A program made the position numbers and the translations under genes. Below the pieces are notes generated by a model. That model had not been told where the DNA came from and did not search any database. It worked only from the letters and a program-made list of their open reading frames with translations. From positions 1 to 15,041 of the forward strand of contig JAHHUI010000027.1 in the NCBI GenBank assembly GCA_020024055.1: a DNA stretch of 15,041 bases, given 5' to 3'. Below, one piece after another: positions 8,379-14,502 of the stretch. Positions within the stretch are counted from its first letter, which is position 1. Every line of letters starts with the position of its first letter. The stretch comes from Spirochaetaceae bacterium. GTDB lineage: Bacteria > Spirochaetota > Spirochaetia > WRBN01.

Positions 8379-8402
8379 TAATGGAGGAAATTTACCTTTA
8401 TT

Positions 8403-9683
8403 TTAGACAATAGGGAAAACTTTAGCCAATAACATAGTCTTGCGACGAATTTCAGTTAAAGCTGTTTCATTATCCTTCATTTTTAATGCTTCTAAGATAT
8501 AAAGAGCTATTTGAACCATTTCTTTTTCCTGCATACCTCGTGTAGTCAGCACAGGGGTGCCCAGGCGTATGCCCGATGTCTGTGCTGCCGGTGCAGTATC
8601 AAAAGGAATGGCATTTTTATTTACAGTGATGCCTGCTTTATCTAAAATCTCTTCAGCCTCTTTGCCAGAGACGCCCATGGGGCGTAGATCGACCAGGCAC
8701 ATATGATTATCTGTTCCCCCGGAAACAATGCGCAGTCCACCTTCCTGCAATGTTTCACACAATTTTTTTGCATTAGCAATCACTTGCTTTTGATAAGCAA
8801 CAAAGTCAGGCTGTATAGCTTCCTGGAAGCATACAGCCTTGCCTGCAATCACATGCATCAGGGGGCCGCCTTGGCTGAATGGGAAAATTGCGCTGTTCAC
8901 CAATTCTCCATATGTGCGCAGGCGTCCGCTTTTTCCGGCCGCGATATTCAATTTATTCGGTCTGTCTTTACCTATTAATATAAGACCTCCGCGCGGGCCC
9001 CGTAAAGTTTTATGTGTGGTGGAAGTGACAAAATCTGCATGAGGCACTGGAGAAGGATGCACTCCGGCAGCAACAAGGCCGGCAATATGTGCCATGTCCA
9101 CCAATAAATAGGCCCCTGCTTCGCGTGCGATGTCGGCAAAAATACTAAAATCGATGATACGCGGATAGGCACTGGCGCCAGCGACAATCATTTTGGGTTT
9201 TTCGCGCATGGCAATTGCGCGGATCTCATCATAGTCAAGCAATTCAGTTTCTCTGTTCACACCATAGGAAACAGCCTGAAGCAATTTTCCCGAAAAACTG
9301 ACCGGGGCCCCATGGGTGAGATGCCCTCCAGCGGCAAGATCCATGCCCAGGATCTTATCCCCGCAGCCCAAAACACTGAAATACACGGCCATATTGGCCT
9401 GGCTTCCCGAATGCGGCTGAACATTGACATATTCGGCATGGAACAGTTTTTTTGCACGTTCGCGCGCTAAATCTTCCACTTGGTCGACAAATTCACATCC
9501 GCCGTAATAGCGATGATTTGGATAGCCTTCGGCATATTTATTTGTTAAGATAGACCCAGTGGCCTCCAGCACGGCAGGACTGACAATATTTTCACTGGCA
9601 ATCATTTCCAGATTATTTTGCTGCCGCACTCTTTCACGTTGTATTGCATCGAATAGTTCTTTATCTTCGGTCAGGGATTTCAC
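8403..9683 (-). CDS. glyA: Serine hydroxymethyltransferase
   Basis: PLP enzyme interconverting serine plus tetrahydrofolate with glycine plus 5,10-methylene-tetrahydrofolate, the main cytoplasmic source of one-carbon units. 426 residues, close to the usual 415-430. Visible: LEMIASENIVS (25-35), NKYAEGYPNHRYYGG (48-62), NVQPHSGSQAN (87-97), DMAHIAGLVAAG (196-207), the PLP-lysine motif TTHKTLRGPRGG (Lys225), FSQGGPLMH (269-277) and TSGIRLGTP near the C-terminus. About 15-20 more residues than in E. coli lie between GPRGG and SQGGPLMH (around 238-262). The start is GTG at 9683: an in-frame TGA lies two codons upstream and the next Met is residue 27, inside the conserved N-terminal motif, so GTG (or the preceding ATT) is forced. 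There is no good ribosome site; see the promoter entry for possible leaderless translation. Divergent from gpsA. Confidence 0.98.
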   Translation of the reverse strand: MKSLTEDKELFDAIQRERVRQQNNLEMIASENIVSPAVLEATGSILTNKYAEGYPNHRYYGGCEFVDQVEDLARERAKKLFHAEYVNVQPHSGSQANMAVYFSVLGCGDKILGMDLAAGGHLTHGAPVSFSGKLLQAVSYGVNRETELLDYDEIRAIAMREKPKMIVAGASAYPRIIDFSIFADIAREAGAYLLVDMAHIAGLVAAGVHPSPVPHADFVTSTTHKTLRGPRGGLILIGKDRPNKLNIAAGKSGRLRTYGELVNSAIFPFSQGGPLMHVIAGKAVCFQEAIQPDFVAYQKQVIANAKKLCETLQEGGLRIVSGGTDNHMCLVDLRPMGVSGKEAEEILDKAGITVNKNAIPFDTAPAAQTSGIRLGTPVLTTRGMQEKEMVQIALYILEALKMKDNETALTEIRRKTMLLAKVFPIV

Positions 9684-9690
9684 AATTCAT

Positions 9691-9719
9691 ATTTTTAACT
9701 CTTTTTACTTCTGTGTCAA
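9691..9719 (-). promoter_or_regulatory. Promoter of glyA, +1 next to the GTG start
   Basis: Perfect -35 TTGACA on the minus strand (9719-9714), then 17 bases and an A-rich -10, AAAAAT (9696-9691). The expected +1 is about 9684, one base before the GTG start at 9683. The weak -10 makes the exact +1 uncertain by a few bases. The purine-rich AAAGAG upstream of the gene lies inside the spacer, so it would not be in the mRNA. Confidence 0.5.
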
Positions 9720-9768
9720 GCAGATTATTACATTTTCTTGAGCACTGATTTTCGGCGGGAAAACAAAT

Positions 9769-9797
9769 TTGCCTTTTCCTTCTAGATATCCTATAAT
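9769..9797 (+). promoter_or_regulatory. Promoter of gpsA, +1 next to ATGATG
   Basis: TTGCCT (9769-9774), exactly 17 bases, then a perfect TATAAT (9792-9797). Expected +1 is near 9804, immediately before ATGATG at 9805-9810. It is divergent from the glyA promoter, with about 50 bases between the two -35 boxes; I see no clear operator dyad in that stretch. Confidence 0.65.
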
Positions 9798-9804
9798 ATG
9801 CGTT

Positions 9805-10878
9805 ATGATGGATAAAGAAACAACAACACACATGTCTGTAGGAGTTTTGGGGGGCGGTGCTTTTGGTACGGCATTGGCAAAAAGGATTGTGGAAAATGGC
9901 GGCAAAGCTCAGCTATGGTGCCACGACAAAGAAACAGCTGATAATATCAATAAACACCATGAGAACAAATTATTTCTGCCCAACGTGGAATTGCCAGAGG
10001 CATTGATGGCAGACACAGATGTTGTCAAAGTAGCTGAAGGTAAAGATTTGCTGCTCTTGGTGACTCCAAGCAAATTTTTGCTGGACATTGCCCGCAAATT
10101 AATCACCATCCCGTCTGTTGCCGAAGGAAAATCGATCATTTCCTGTGCCACCAAGGGCTTTGTCTTCGATAAAGACGGCAAACCTGAATTTATTGTCACG
10201 GCTCTGGAGAATTATCTTCCTGGTTTTTATAAAGGCAACTTAGTCTATATTTCGGGGCCAAGCCATGCTGAAGAGCTGGGCCGCGGCAAGCTGACTGCCC
10301 TGATAGCCGCCAGCGCAAACGGAAAAAATTCTATCGCTGTGCGCAATGCGCTTAACAGCAAATCCCTGCGTATTTTTCCCAGTCTGGATGTGATTGGGGT
10401 GCAGATCAGCGGCGCAGTGAAAAATGTGATTGCTATTGCTTTTGGAGCTATTGAAGCCTATACAGAAGGTTCTGATTTTCTGGGCGACAATGCCGAGAGC
10501 TTTCTTTTGGCCAGCGGGCTGAATGAAATGATGATGCTGGGGCGTGCTATGGGTGCCACACATCCTGAGACATTTACATCTATTGCCGGCATTGGAGACC
10601 TGGACGTGACCTGCCGCAGCGTGCATGGGCGCAACAGACGATTCGGCCGTGCAATCATCAATGACAATATCCTCAAGGATTTTAAAAATATTGATGATCT
10701 GGCCGAGCGCGTGGTGGGCAAAATCGGCTATTTGCCTGAGGGGGTTTTTGCGGCGATTGCTGTGCATCACTTCATTCAGCAATATACATTGAAACTGCCG
10801 ATTTTCCAAACTTTATACGCCATTTTAGACCGTCAGGTGGAACCTATTCCTGCTTTACAGAAATTGATGGATTTTTAA
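9805..10878 (+). CDS. gpsA: NAD(P)-dependent glycerol-3-phosphate dehydrogenase
   Basis: Reduces dihydroxyacetone phosphate to sn-glycerol-3-phosphate for phospholipid synthesis; cytoplasmic. 357 residues from this start. Visible: Rossmann loop GVLGGGAFGTALA (13-25), CATKGF (114-119), ISGPSHAEELGRGK (149-162), the catalytic-lysine region GAVKNVIAIAFGAIEAY (Lys206), and GIGDLDVTC (262-270) followed by GRNRRFGRAI. Start: ATG at 9805 and 9808 sit at the predicted 5' end of the mRNA; ATG at 9832 (MSVGVLGGG) gives the more typical GpsA N-terminus but has no ribosome site at proper distance. A TTG at 9769 also extends the frame but lies in the promoter -35. I chose 9805 with low certainty. First gene of a likely gpsA-nadD-yqeK operon; nadD begins 18 bases after its stop. 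Confidence 0.96.
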   Translation: MMDKETTTHMSVGVLGGGAFGTALAKRIVENGGKAQLWCHDKETADNINKHHENKLFLPNVELPEALMADTDVVKVAEGKDLLLLVTPSKFLLDIARKLITIPSVAEGKSIISCATKGFVFDKDGKPEFIVTALENYLPGFYKGNLVYISGPSHAEELGRGKLTALIAASANGKNSIAVRNALNSKSLRIFPSLDVIGVQISGAVKNVIAIAFGAIEAYTEGSDFLGDNAESFLLASGLNEMMMLGRAMGATHPETFTSIAGIGDLDVTCRSVHGRNRRFGRAIINDNILKDFKNIDDLAERVVGKIGYLPEGVFAAIAVHHFIQQYTLKLPIFQTLYAILDRQVEPIPALQKLMDF

Positions 10879-10896
10879 AGGCCGGGTGCACTGGGC

Positions 10897-11487
10897 ATGA
10901 GTACAATCTTATTCGGCGGCAGTTTTGATCCTGTTCATTTGGGTCATATTCAGGCCGCTGAATTTGCCCTGAACACTGTGGGGGCCAAGCGCGTGCTGTT
11001 CATTCCCTCTGCAAGGCCTTTTAACAAAGCAGAATACATGGCCTGTGCACAGGATCGCCTGGCCATGCTGGAAAAAGCCTTGATGCGCTATCCCTGGGCG
11101 CATATTTGCCTGTACGAGATTCAGAATTCTTTACAAGGGCATCCCTCTGCTGTGCATTACACAATAGACACGCTGCATTTCCTGCAAAAACACAATTTAG
11201 TGGAACAATACCCCTATCTGCTCATTGGCGATGATTTGCTGCCAAGCTTTCACACATGGAAAGACTATTGTGCCCTGGCTCAAGAGACAAAAATACTTAT
11301 TGCCACTCGCAAGGAACAGCTGGCGCAGGTTCCTGATTTTTCCTATACATTGCTCAGCAATGCGCCCTATACACATGCCAGCTCGCTCATCAGGCAATTC
11401 ATCGCCGCGGGAAAAGCCTATCGCAAAGCAGTGCCTAAGGAGGTCTATCAGTATATTGAACGCCAAAAACTTTATCGAACATCTTAA
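10897..11487 (+). CDS. nadD: Nicotinate-nucleotide adenylyltransferase
   Basis: Transfers AMP from ATP to nicotinate mononucleotide to give deamido-NAD, the penultimate step of NAD synthesis. 196 residues, typical for NadD. Nucleotidyltransferase motif GGSFDPVHLGH at 7-17 (H14 and H17 being the HxGH pair), IPSARPFNK (36-44), IGDDLLPSFHTW (110-121) and the C-terminal ASSLIRQ (161-167), a variant of the ISSTxIR motif. The ATG has no strong ribosome site (AAAGG lies about 15 bases upstream) and follows the gpsA stop by 18 bases, so translation may depend on coupling. Its last 32 bases overlap yqeK, and a very strong Shine-Dalgarno sequence for yqeK lies inside it. Product directly relevant to the NAD(P)-dependent GpsA next door. 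Confidence 0.95.
   Translation: MSTILFGGSFDPVHLGHIQAAEFALNTVGAKRVLFIPSARPFNKAEYMACAQDRLAMLEKALMRYPWAHICLYEIQNSLQGHPSAVHYTIDTLHFLQKHNLVEQYPYLLIGDDLLPSFHTWKDYCALAQETKILIATRKEQLAQVPDFSYTLLSNAPYTHASSLIRQFIAAGKAYRKAVPKEVYQYIERQKLYRTS
11436..11444 (+). promoter_or_regulatory. Strong Shine-Dalgarno for yqeK inside nadD
   Basis: TAAGGAGGT is a full 9-base complement to the 16S rRNA tail, embedded in the nadD codons for PKEVY. It is 11 bases from the TTG at 11456 (12 from GGAGG) and fixes the yqeK start near 11453-11456 rather than at the upstream in-frame ATG at 11225. At 8-9 bases lies ATA (11453), a less usual initiator. Confidence 0.7.
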
Positions 11488-12022
11488 CATATTAGCCAAA
11501 GAAACCCTTTCAAAACATCGTTATCAACACAGTCTGGGCGTCGCCCAGAGCGCCAAAGATTTGGCTGTGCACTATCATTATTCTGATCCTGACTTGGCAT
11601 ATTTATGCGGCCTGGGGCATGATATTGCCCGTGAGACCCCTCTTGAAGCGCAGATTATTCTTGCAAAATACATTGGGCGATGGAGAGAGATTGATGCTGA
11701 TTTTCCCATGGTGCTGCATGGGCGCATTGCGGCCTATATCCTGAAAGAAAGCCTGGATTTTTCCAGTTTTCTGCTGGATCAGGCCTGTTGCCTGCACACC
11801 ACCGGGCGCATTGGGATGACAGATTTGGATTATATTCTCTATATTGCCGACTATATCGAGCCCGGCCGCCCCTATGCCAAAGATCTTCAATTAGACTTTT
11901 CAGAATTCACTCTTGAATCCCTTGGTGAATACGTCTTGCGTCAAAGCACAGACTATCTGCTTGCGCAAGGAAAGGCATTGCACCCGGATACGGCTGACTG
12001 GCTGAGCAGTCTGGAAAAATAA
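11456..12022 (+). CDS. yqeK: HD-domain hydrolase YqeK (symmetrical Ap4A hydrolase)
   Basis: 188 residues from TTG, matching the family's usual 185-190; longer in-frame starts (ATG at 11225) would only read nadD in another frame. YqeK-family HD proteins split diadenosine tetraphosphate into two ADP. Metal ligand candidates are all visible: H25 in HRYQHSLGV, H55-D56 in GLGHDIARE, H88 in VLHGRIAAY, H114 in LHTTGR and D132 in ILYIADYIEPGR. The gene overlaps nadD by 32 bases in the +1 frame, a pairing (nadD-yqeK) found in many bacteria. The overlap plus the strong ribosome site inside nadD suggest tightly linked expression. The gap to gpmI is 61 bases with a possible promoter. Confidence 0.93.
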   Translation: MNAKNFIEHLNILAKETLSKHRYQHSLGVAQSAKDLAVHYHYSDPDLAYLCGLGHDIARETPLEAQIILAKYIGRWREIDADFPMVLHGRIAAYILKESLDFSSFLLDQACCLHTTGRIGMTDLDYILYIADYIEPGRPYAKDLQLDFSEFTLESLGEYVLRQSTDYLLAQGKALHPDTADWLSSLEK

Positions 12023-12028
12023 ATACTC

Positions 12029-12056
12029 TGGACACACAAGGATATTCTAGTATAGC
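12029..12056 (+). promoter_or_regulatory. Possible promoter of gpmI
   Basis: TGGACA (12029-12034), 16 bases, TATAGC (12051-12056) in the 61-base gap between yqeK and gpmI. Expected +1 is near 12063, giving a leader of about 21 bases that holds AGGAGG (12071-12076). No terminator separates yqeK from gpmI, so read-through from the gpsA operon is also likely. Confidence 0.4.
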
Positions 12057-12083
12057 TTTAATATATAAACAGGAGGCTTGGCC

Positions 12084-13736
12084 ATGAAAGTAGAAGCTTT
12101 AAAGAAATTGGATAAATGGAAAGGGCGCCGCGGCCCGGTGGTGCTGGTCATCATGGATGGCGTGGGATATAGCAAGCATAAAGAGGGCGATGCTTTTGCC
12201 AATGCAGTGACAGAGACATTAGATGAATTGACAAAGACATGCCCGCATACACAGCTGAAGGCACATGGTTTTGCTGTGGGTCTGCCCTCAGACGACGATA
12301 TGGGCAACAGCGAAGTGGGCCACAATGCGATTGGAGCGGGTCGTATTTTTTCCCAGGGTTCCAAGCTGGTGAATGAATCGATTCAAAGCGGGGCGATGTT
12401 CGCTGGCGCCACCTGGAAAAAATTGGTGGAAAATGTGAAAAAAAGCAATGGCACCATGCATTTCATCGGCCTTCTCTCTGATGGCGGCGTGCACAGCAAT
12501 ATTCATCATCTGGAAGCAATGATTGAGCAGGCAAAGAAAGACGGCGTGAAAAAAGTGCGCGTGCATGCGCTTTTAGACGGGCGCGACGTGGGCGAAACCA
12601 GCGCCCTGGACTATTTTGATCCTTTTGATGCATTCCTGAAAAAACTCTCTACAGATGGATTTGATGCAAAAATCGCCAGCGGCGGCGGACGCATGAAAAT
12701 TACCATGGACCGCTATAATGCAGACTGGCCTATGGTGGAAAGAGGCTGGAAGACACATGTTCTGGGCGAAGGGCGCATGTTTGCCAGCGCACATGAAGCC
12801 ATTGAAACCCTGCGCAAGGAAACTGGTGCAATTGACCAGGATATTGATCCTTTTGTAATTGCCGAAGGCGGCAAGCCTGTGGGCTCCATTGTTGACGGAG
12901 ACTCTGTCGTTTTATTCAACTATCGCGGCGACAGAGCCATCGAGCTCTCTCGTGCTTTTGATGATGAGGGTTTTGATCATTTCAATCGGGTGCGCCATCC
13001 CAAGGTGGAATTTGCCGGCATGATGGAATATGACGGAGACCTGCATATTCCCAAGAATTATCTTGTCTCTCCCCCTGAAATCGATCGTACCATTGCCGAG
13101 TATCTGTGCAAAACCGGTCTGCATCAGTTCAGCATCAGCGAGACACAAAAATACGGGCATATTACCTATTTCTTCAATGGAAATCGTTCTAATAAATTCA
13201 GTGAAACTCTGGAAGATTATAAAGAGATCCCTGGCGATAGAGTGCCTCTTGAGCAGCGCCCGGCGATGAAATGTGCCGAGATTACCGATGCGGTGATTGA
13301 AGCGATTGAGTCTGGAAAATACAATTTTATCAAGATCAATTATCCCAATGGCGACATGGTGGGTCACACGGGCATTTATCAAGCCGTTGTGTGCAGCATC
13401 GAAGCAATGGATCTGTGTTTGGGTCGACTGAAGCATGAAATTGAAAAATTCGGCGGTATTTTGCTGATCACAGCAGACCACGGCAATGCTGATGAAATGT
13501 ATGAACGCAAAAAAGACGGCAGTATCGCCATGAAAGAAAACGGCAAACCCAAGGCCAAAACCAGCCACACGCTGAACCCGGTGCCCTTTATTATTTATGA
13601 TCCCGAATACAAAGGCGAATACAGCACCACGCTGAAAACAGGCCTGGGCATCACCAGCATCACAGCCACATGTATGAATCTGCTGGGCTATGAAGCGCCA
13701 TCGGATTATGATCCGAGCATTATTGAATTTAAGTAG
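12084..13736 (+). CDS. gpmI: 2,3-bisphosphoglycerate-independent phosphoglycerate mutase
   Basis: Interconverts 3- and 2-phosphoglycerate in glycolysis using two metal ions (usually manganese) and a phosphoserine intermediate. 550 residues, longer than the usual 505-520. Alkaline-phosphatase-like metal residues are all present: D25 (VIMDGVG), nucleophile S76 (DMGNSEVGHNAIG), D424 and H428 (NGDMVGHTG), D465-H466 (TADHGNADE) and H495 (SHTLNPVPF). Substrate loop motifs LSDGGVHS (131-138) and LLDGRDVGE (163-171) are intact. Extra length includes a charged insert (474-492) before SHTLNPVPF. Start: AGGAGG (12071-12076) lies 7 bases before the ATG at 12084; an in-frame TTG at 12078 is too close to that site. 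With pyk on the other strand this window carries two of the last three glycolytic steps. The 3' end contains the clpP promoter -35. Confidence 0.98.
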   Translation: MKVEALKKLDKWKGRRGPVVLVIMDGVGYSKHKEGDAFANAVTETLDELTKTCPHTQLKAHGFAVGLPSDDDMGNSEVGHNAIGAGRIFSQGSKLVNESIQSGAMFAGATWKKLVENVKKSNGTMHFIGLLSDGGVHSNIHHLEAMIEQAKKDGVKKVRVHALLDGRDVGETSALDYFDPFDAFLKKLSTDGFDAKIASGGGRMKITMDRYNADWPMVERGWKTHVLGEGRMFASAHEAIETLRKETGAIDQDIDPFVIAEGGKPVGSIVDGDSVVLFNYRGDRAIELSRAFDDEGFDHFNRVRHPKVEFAGMMEYDGDLHIPKNYLVSPPEIDRTIAEYLCKTGLHQFSISETQKYGHITYFFNGNRSNKFSETLEDYKEIPGDRVPLEQRPAMKCAEITDAVIEAIESGKYNFIKINYPNGDMVGHTGIYQAVVCSIEAMDLCLGRLKHEIEKFGGILLITADHGNADEMYERKKDGSIAMKENGKPKAKTSHTLNPVPFIIYDPEYKGEYSTTLKTGLGITSITATCMNLLGYEAPSDYDPSIIEFK

Positions 13737-13751
13737 CAAGTCTATTATAAT
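13723..13751 (+). promoter_or_regulatory. Promoter of clpP overlapping the gpmI 3' end
   Basis: TTGAAT (13723-13728, within the last gpmI codons), 17 bases, then a perfect TATAAT (13746-13751). The -10 lies inside a 12-base palindrome CTATTATAATAG (13742-13753). Expected +1 is near 13758, so the hairpin at 13767-13791 lies in the clpP leader, not only behind gpmI. Confidence 0.6.
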
Positions 13752-13761
13752 AGGCATGTTG

Positions 13762-13819
13762 TATCAGGGGCTAAGGACACAACTTAGCCCCATATTTTTG
13801 CAAAGGGAGACCCCTGATA
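13762..13819 (+). promoter_or_regulatory. Alternative long-range pairing flanking the clpP ribosome site
   Basis: TATCAGGGG (13762-13770) is perfectly complementary to CCCCTGATA (13811-13819). This 9-bp helix uses the same GGGG that the terminator hairpin uses, so the two structures compete. In the alternative form the clpP ribosome site AAAGGGAG (13802-13809) sits in the loop just before the helix, and the ATG (13823) comes three bases after it. A third short option pairs GTTGT (13758-13762) with ACAAC (13779-13783). The arrangement is attenuator-like; the trigger is not visible. Confidence 0.45.
13767..13799 (+). terminator. Intrinsic-terminator-like hairpin after gpmI and within the clpP leader
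   Basis: Perfect 9-bp stem GGGGCTAAG / CTTAGCCCC (13767-13775 with 13783-13791), 7-base loop, followed by ATATTTTT. The U-tract is short and begins after ATA, so termination may be partial. It can end gpmI transcripts and, because the clpP promoter is upstream of it, could act as an attenuator for clpP. Confidence 0.65.
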
Positions 13820-13822
13820 GCC

Positions 13823-14413
13823 ATGGACAAAGAAAAAGAGAGTAAAAAAGACAATGCAGAGAATTTTTCGGTGGAATATATACAGAAATTTTTAGACACG
13901 CGCTCTGTGCTGGTCTTTGGCGAGGTGAATAAAGACCTGGCAGAAAAATGCGTGGAGCAGCTGCTGATTTTAGATCAGATTAATAATGAACCGATCAAGG
14001 TATTTATCGACTCTCCTGGGGGCAATATAGACGCTGGATTTGCTATTTTTGACACGATGCGCTATGTTGATTCTCCTGTCTATGCCATTGTCATGGGCCT
14101 GGCTGCCAGCATGGGTGCAATGATCCTTTTGGCTGCAGAAAAAGACAAGCGCTTGGGTTTTGAACATAGTCGCTATTTGATTCATCAGCCGCTGAGCGGC
14201 ATTCGCGGTGTGGCTACTGAGATCGAGATTCATGCTCGAGAACTGGAAAAATATCGCCAGAAAATCAATGAAATTATTGCTAAAGAAACCGGTAAAAACA
14301 TTGACCAAGTGGCCAAAGACACTGATCGCGATTTCTGGCTGGATGCCAAGGAAGCCAAGGACTATGGTCTGATCAGCCGCGTGGTGCAGAAAAAATCTGA
14401 AATTATCCGTTGA
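13823..14413 (+). CDS. clpP: ATP-dependent Clp protease proteolytic subunit (diverged paralogue type)
   Basis: Barrel-shaped serine protease subunit that works with ClpX or ClpA-type ATPases. 196 residues. Catalytic triad intact and at the usual positions: S96 (GLAASMGAM), H121 (YLIHQPL) and D170 (DTDRDF); IDSPGG (62-67) forms the oxyanion region and ATEIEIHARE (131-140) the handle helix. The N-terminus is unusual: a Lys/Glu-rich segment (2-13) replaces the ordinary axial-loop consensus (RGER then DIYSRLL), which fits the second ClpP paralogue that spirochaetes often carry. GGGAG lies 13 bases before the ATG, a long spacing; the intervening CCCCTGATA is part of the leader helix. In-frame CTG (13814) or ATA (13817) are closer but unlikely. 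It has its own promoter and is not clustered with clpX or tig here. Confidence 0.95.
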   Translation: MDKEKESKKDNAENFSVEYIQKFLDTRSVLVFGEVNKDLAEKCVEQLLILDQINNEPIKVFIDSPGGNIDAGFAIFDTMRYVDSPVYAIVMGLAASMGAMILLAAEKDKRLGFEHSRYLIHQPLSGIRGVATEIEIHARELEKYRQKINEIIAKETGKNIDQVAKDTDRDFWLDAKEAKDYGLISRVVQKKSEIIR

Positions 14414-14427
14414 CCTCTCTTAGATCA

Positions 14428-14436
14428 TGTTATAAT
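14428..14436 (+). promoter_or_regulatory. Extended -10 promoter of the symporter gene
   Basis: TGTTATAAT is a full extended -10 (TG, one base, TATAAT at 14431-14436). A TTGACC at 14410-14415, overlapping the clpP stop codon, is only 15 bases away, so the extended -10 probably does most of the work. Expected +1 is near 14443. Confidence 0.6.
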
Positions 14437-14440
14437 GAGT

Positions 14441-14460
14441 TGTATTTAACAAAGAATACA
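14441..14460 (+). promoter_or_regulatory. Dyad at the symporter transcript start
   Basis: TGTATT (14441-14446) and AATACA (14455-14460) are inverted copies with an 8-base spacer, straddling the predicted +1. This position suits a repressor operator or a small 5' hairpin. The symmetry is only 6 bp each side, so it may be chance. Confidence 0.3.
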
Positions 14461-14474
14461 GTCATTTTTGCCCT

Positions 14475-14499
14475 TTAAGAGAGGAAATTAAGAGAGGAA
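14475..14499 (+). repeat. Duplicated ribosome-site element upstream of the symporter
   Basis: TTAAGAGAGGAA occurs twice, at 14475-14486 and 14488-14499, in tandem with a 13-base period. The second copy is the Shine-Dalgarno site for the ATG at 14503; the first lies 13 bases further upstream, too far to initiate at that ATG. The complement CCTCTCTTA lies at 14414-14422, upstream of the promoter's expected +1, and could pair with either copy in read-through mRNA. Confidence 0.6.
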
Positions 14500-14502
14500 G
14501 CT

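Noticed and set aside
11225..11455. Longer yqeK starting at the ATG at 11225
   Set aside because: The extra 77 residues merely read nadD in another frame; the strong ribosome site at 11436 and the family length both point to 11456.
12912..13757. 281-codon minus-strand open frame opposite gpmI
   Set aside because: Fully antisense to a well-supported gpmI, with no ribosome site and composition expected from a complement of coding sequence.
13742..13791. CIRCE-type heat-shock operator upstream of clpP
   Set aside because: The inverted repeats (CTATTATAATAG and GGGGCTAAG/CTTAGCCCC) do not match TTAGCACTC-N9-GAGTGCTAA.
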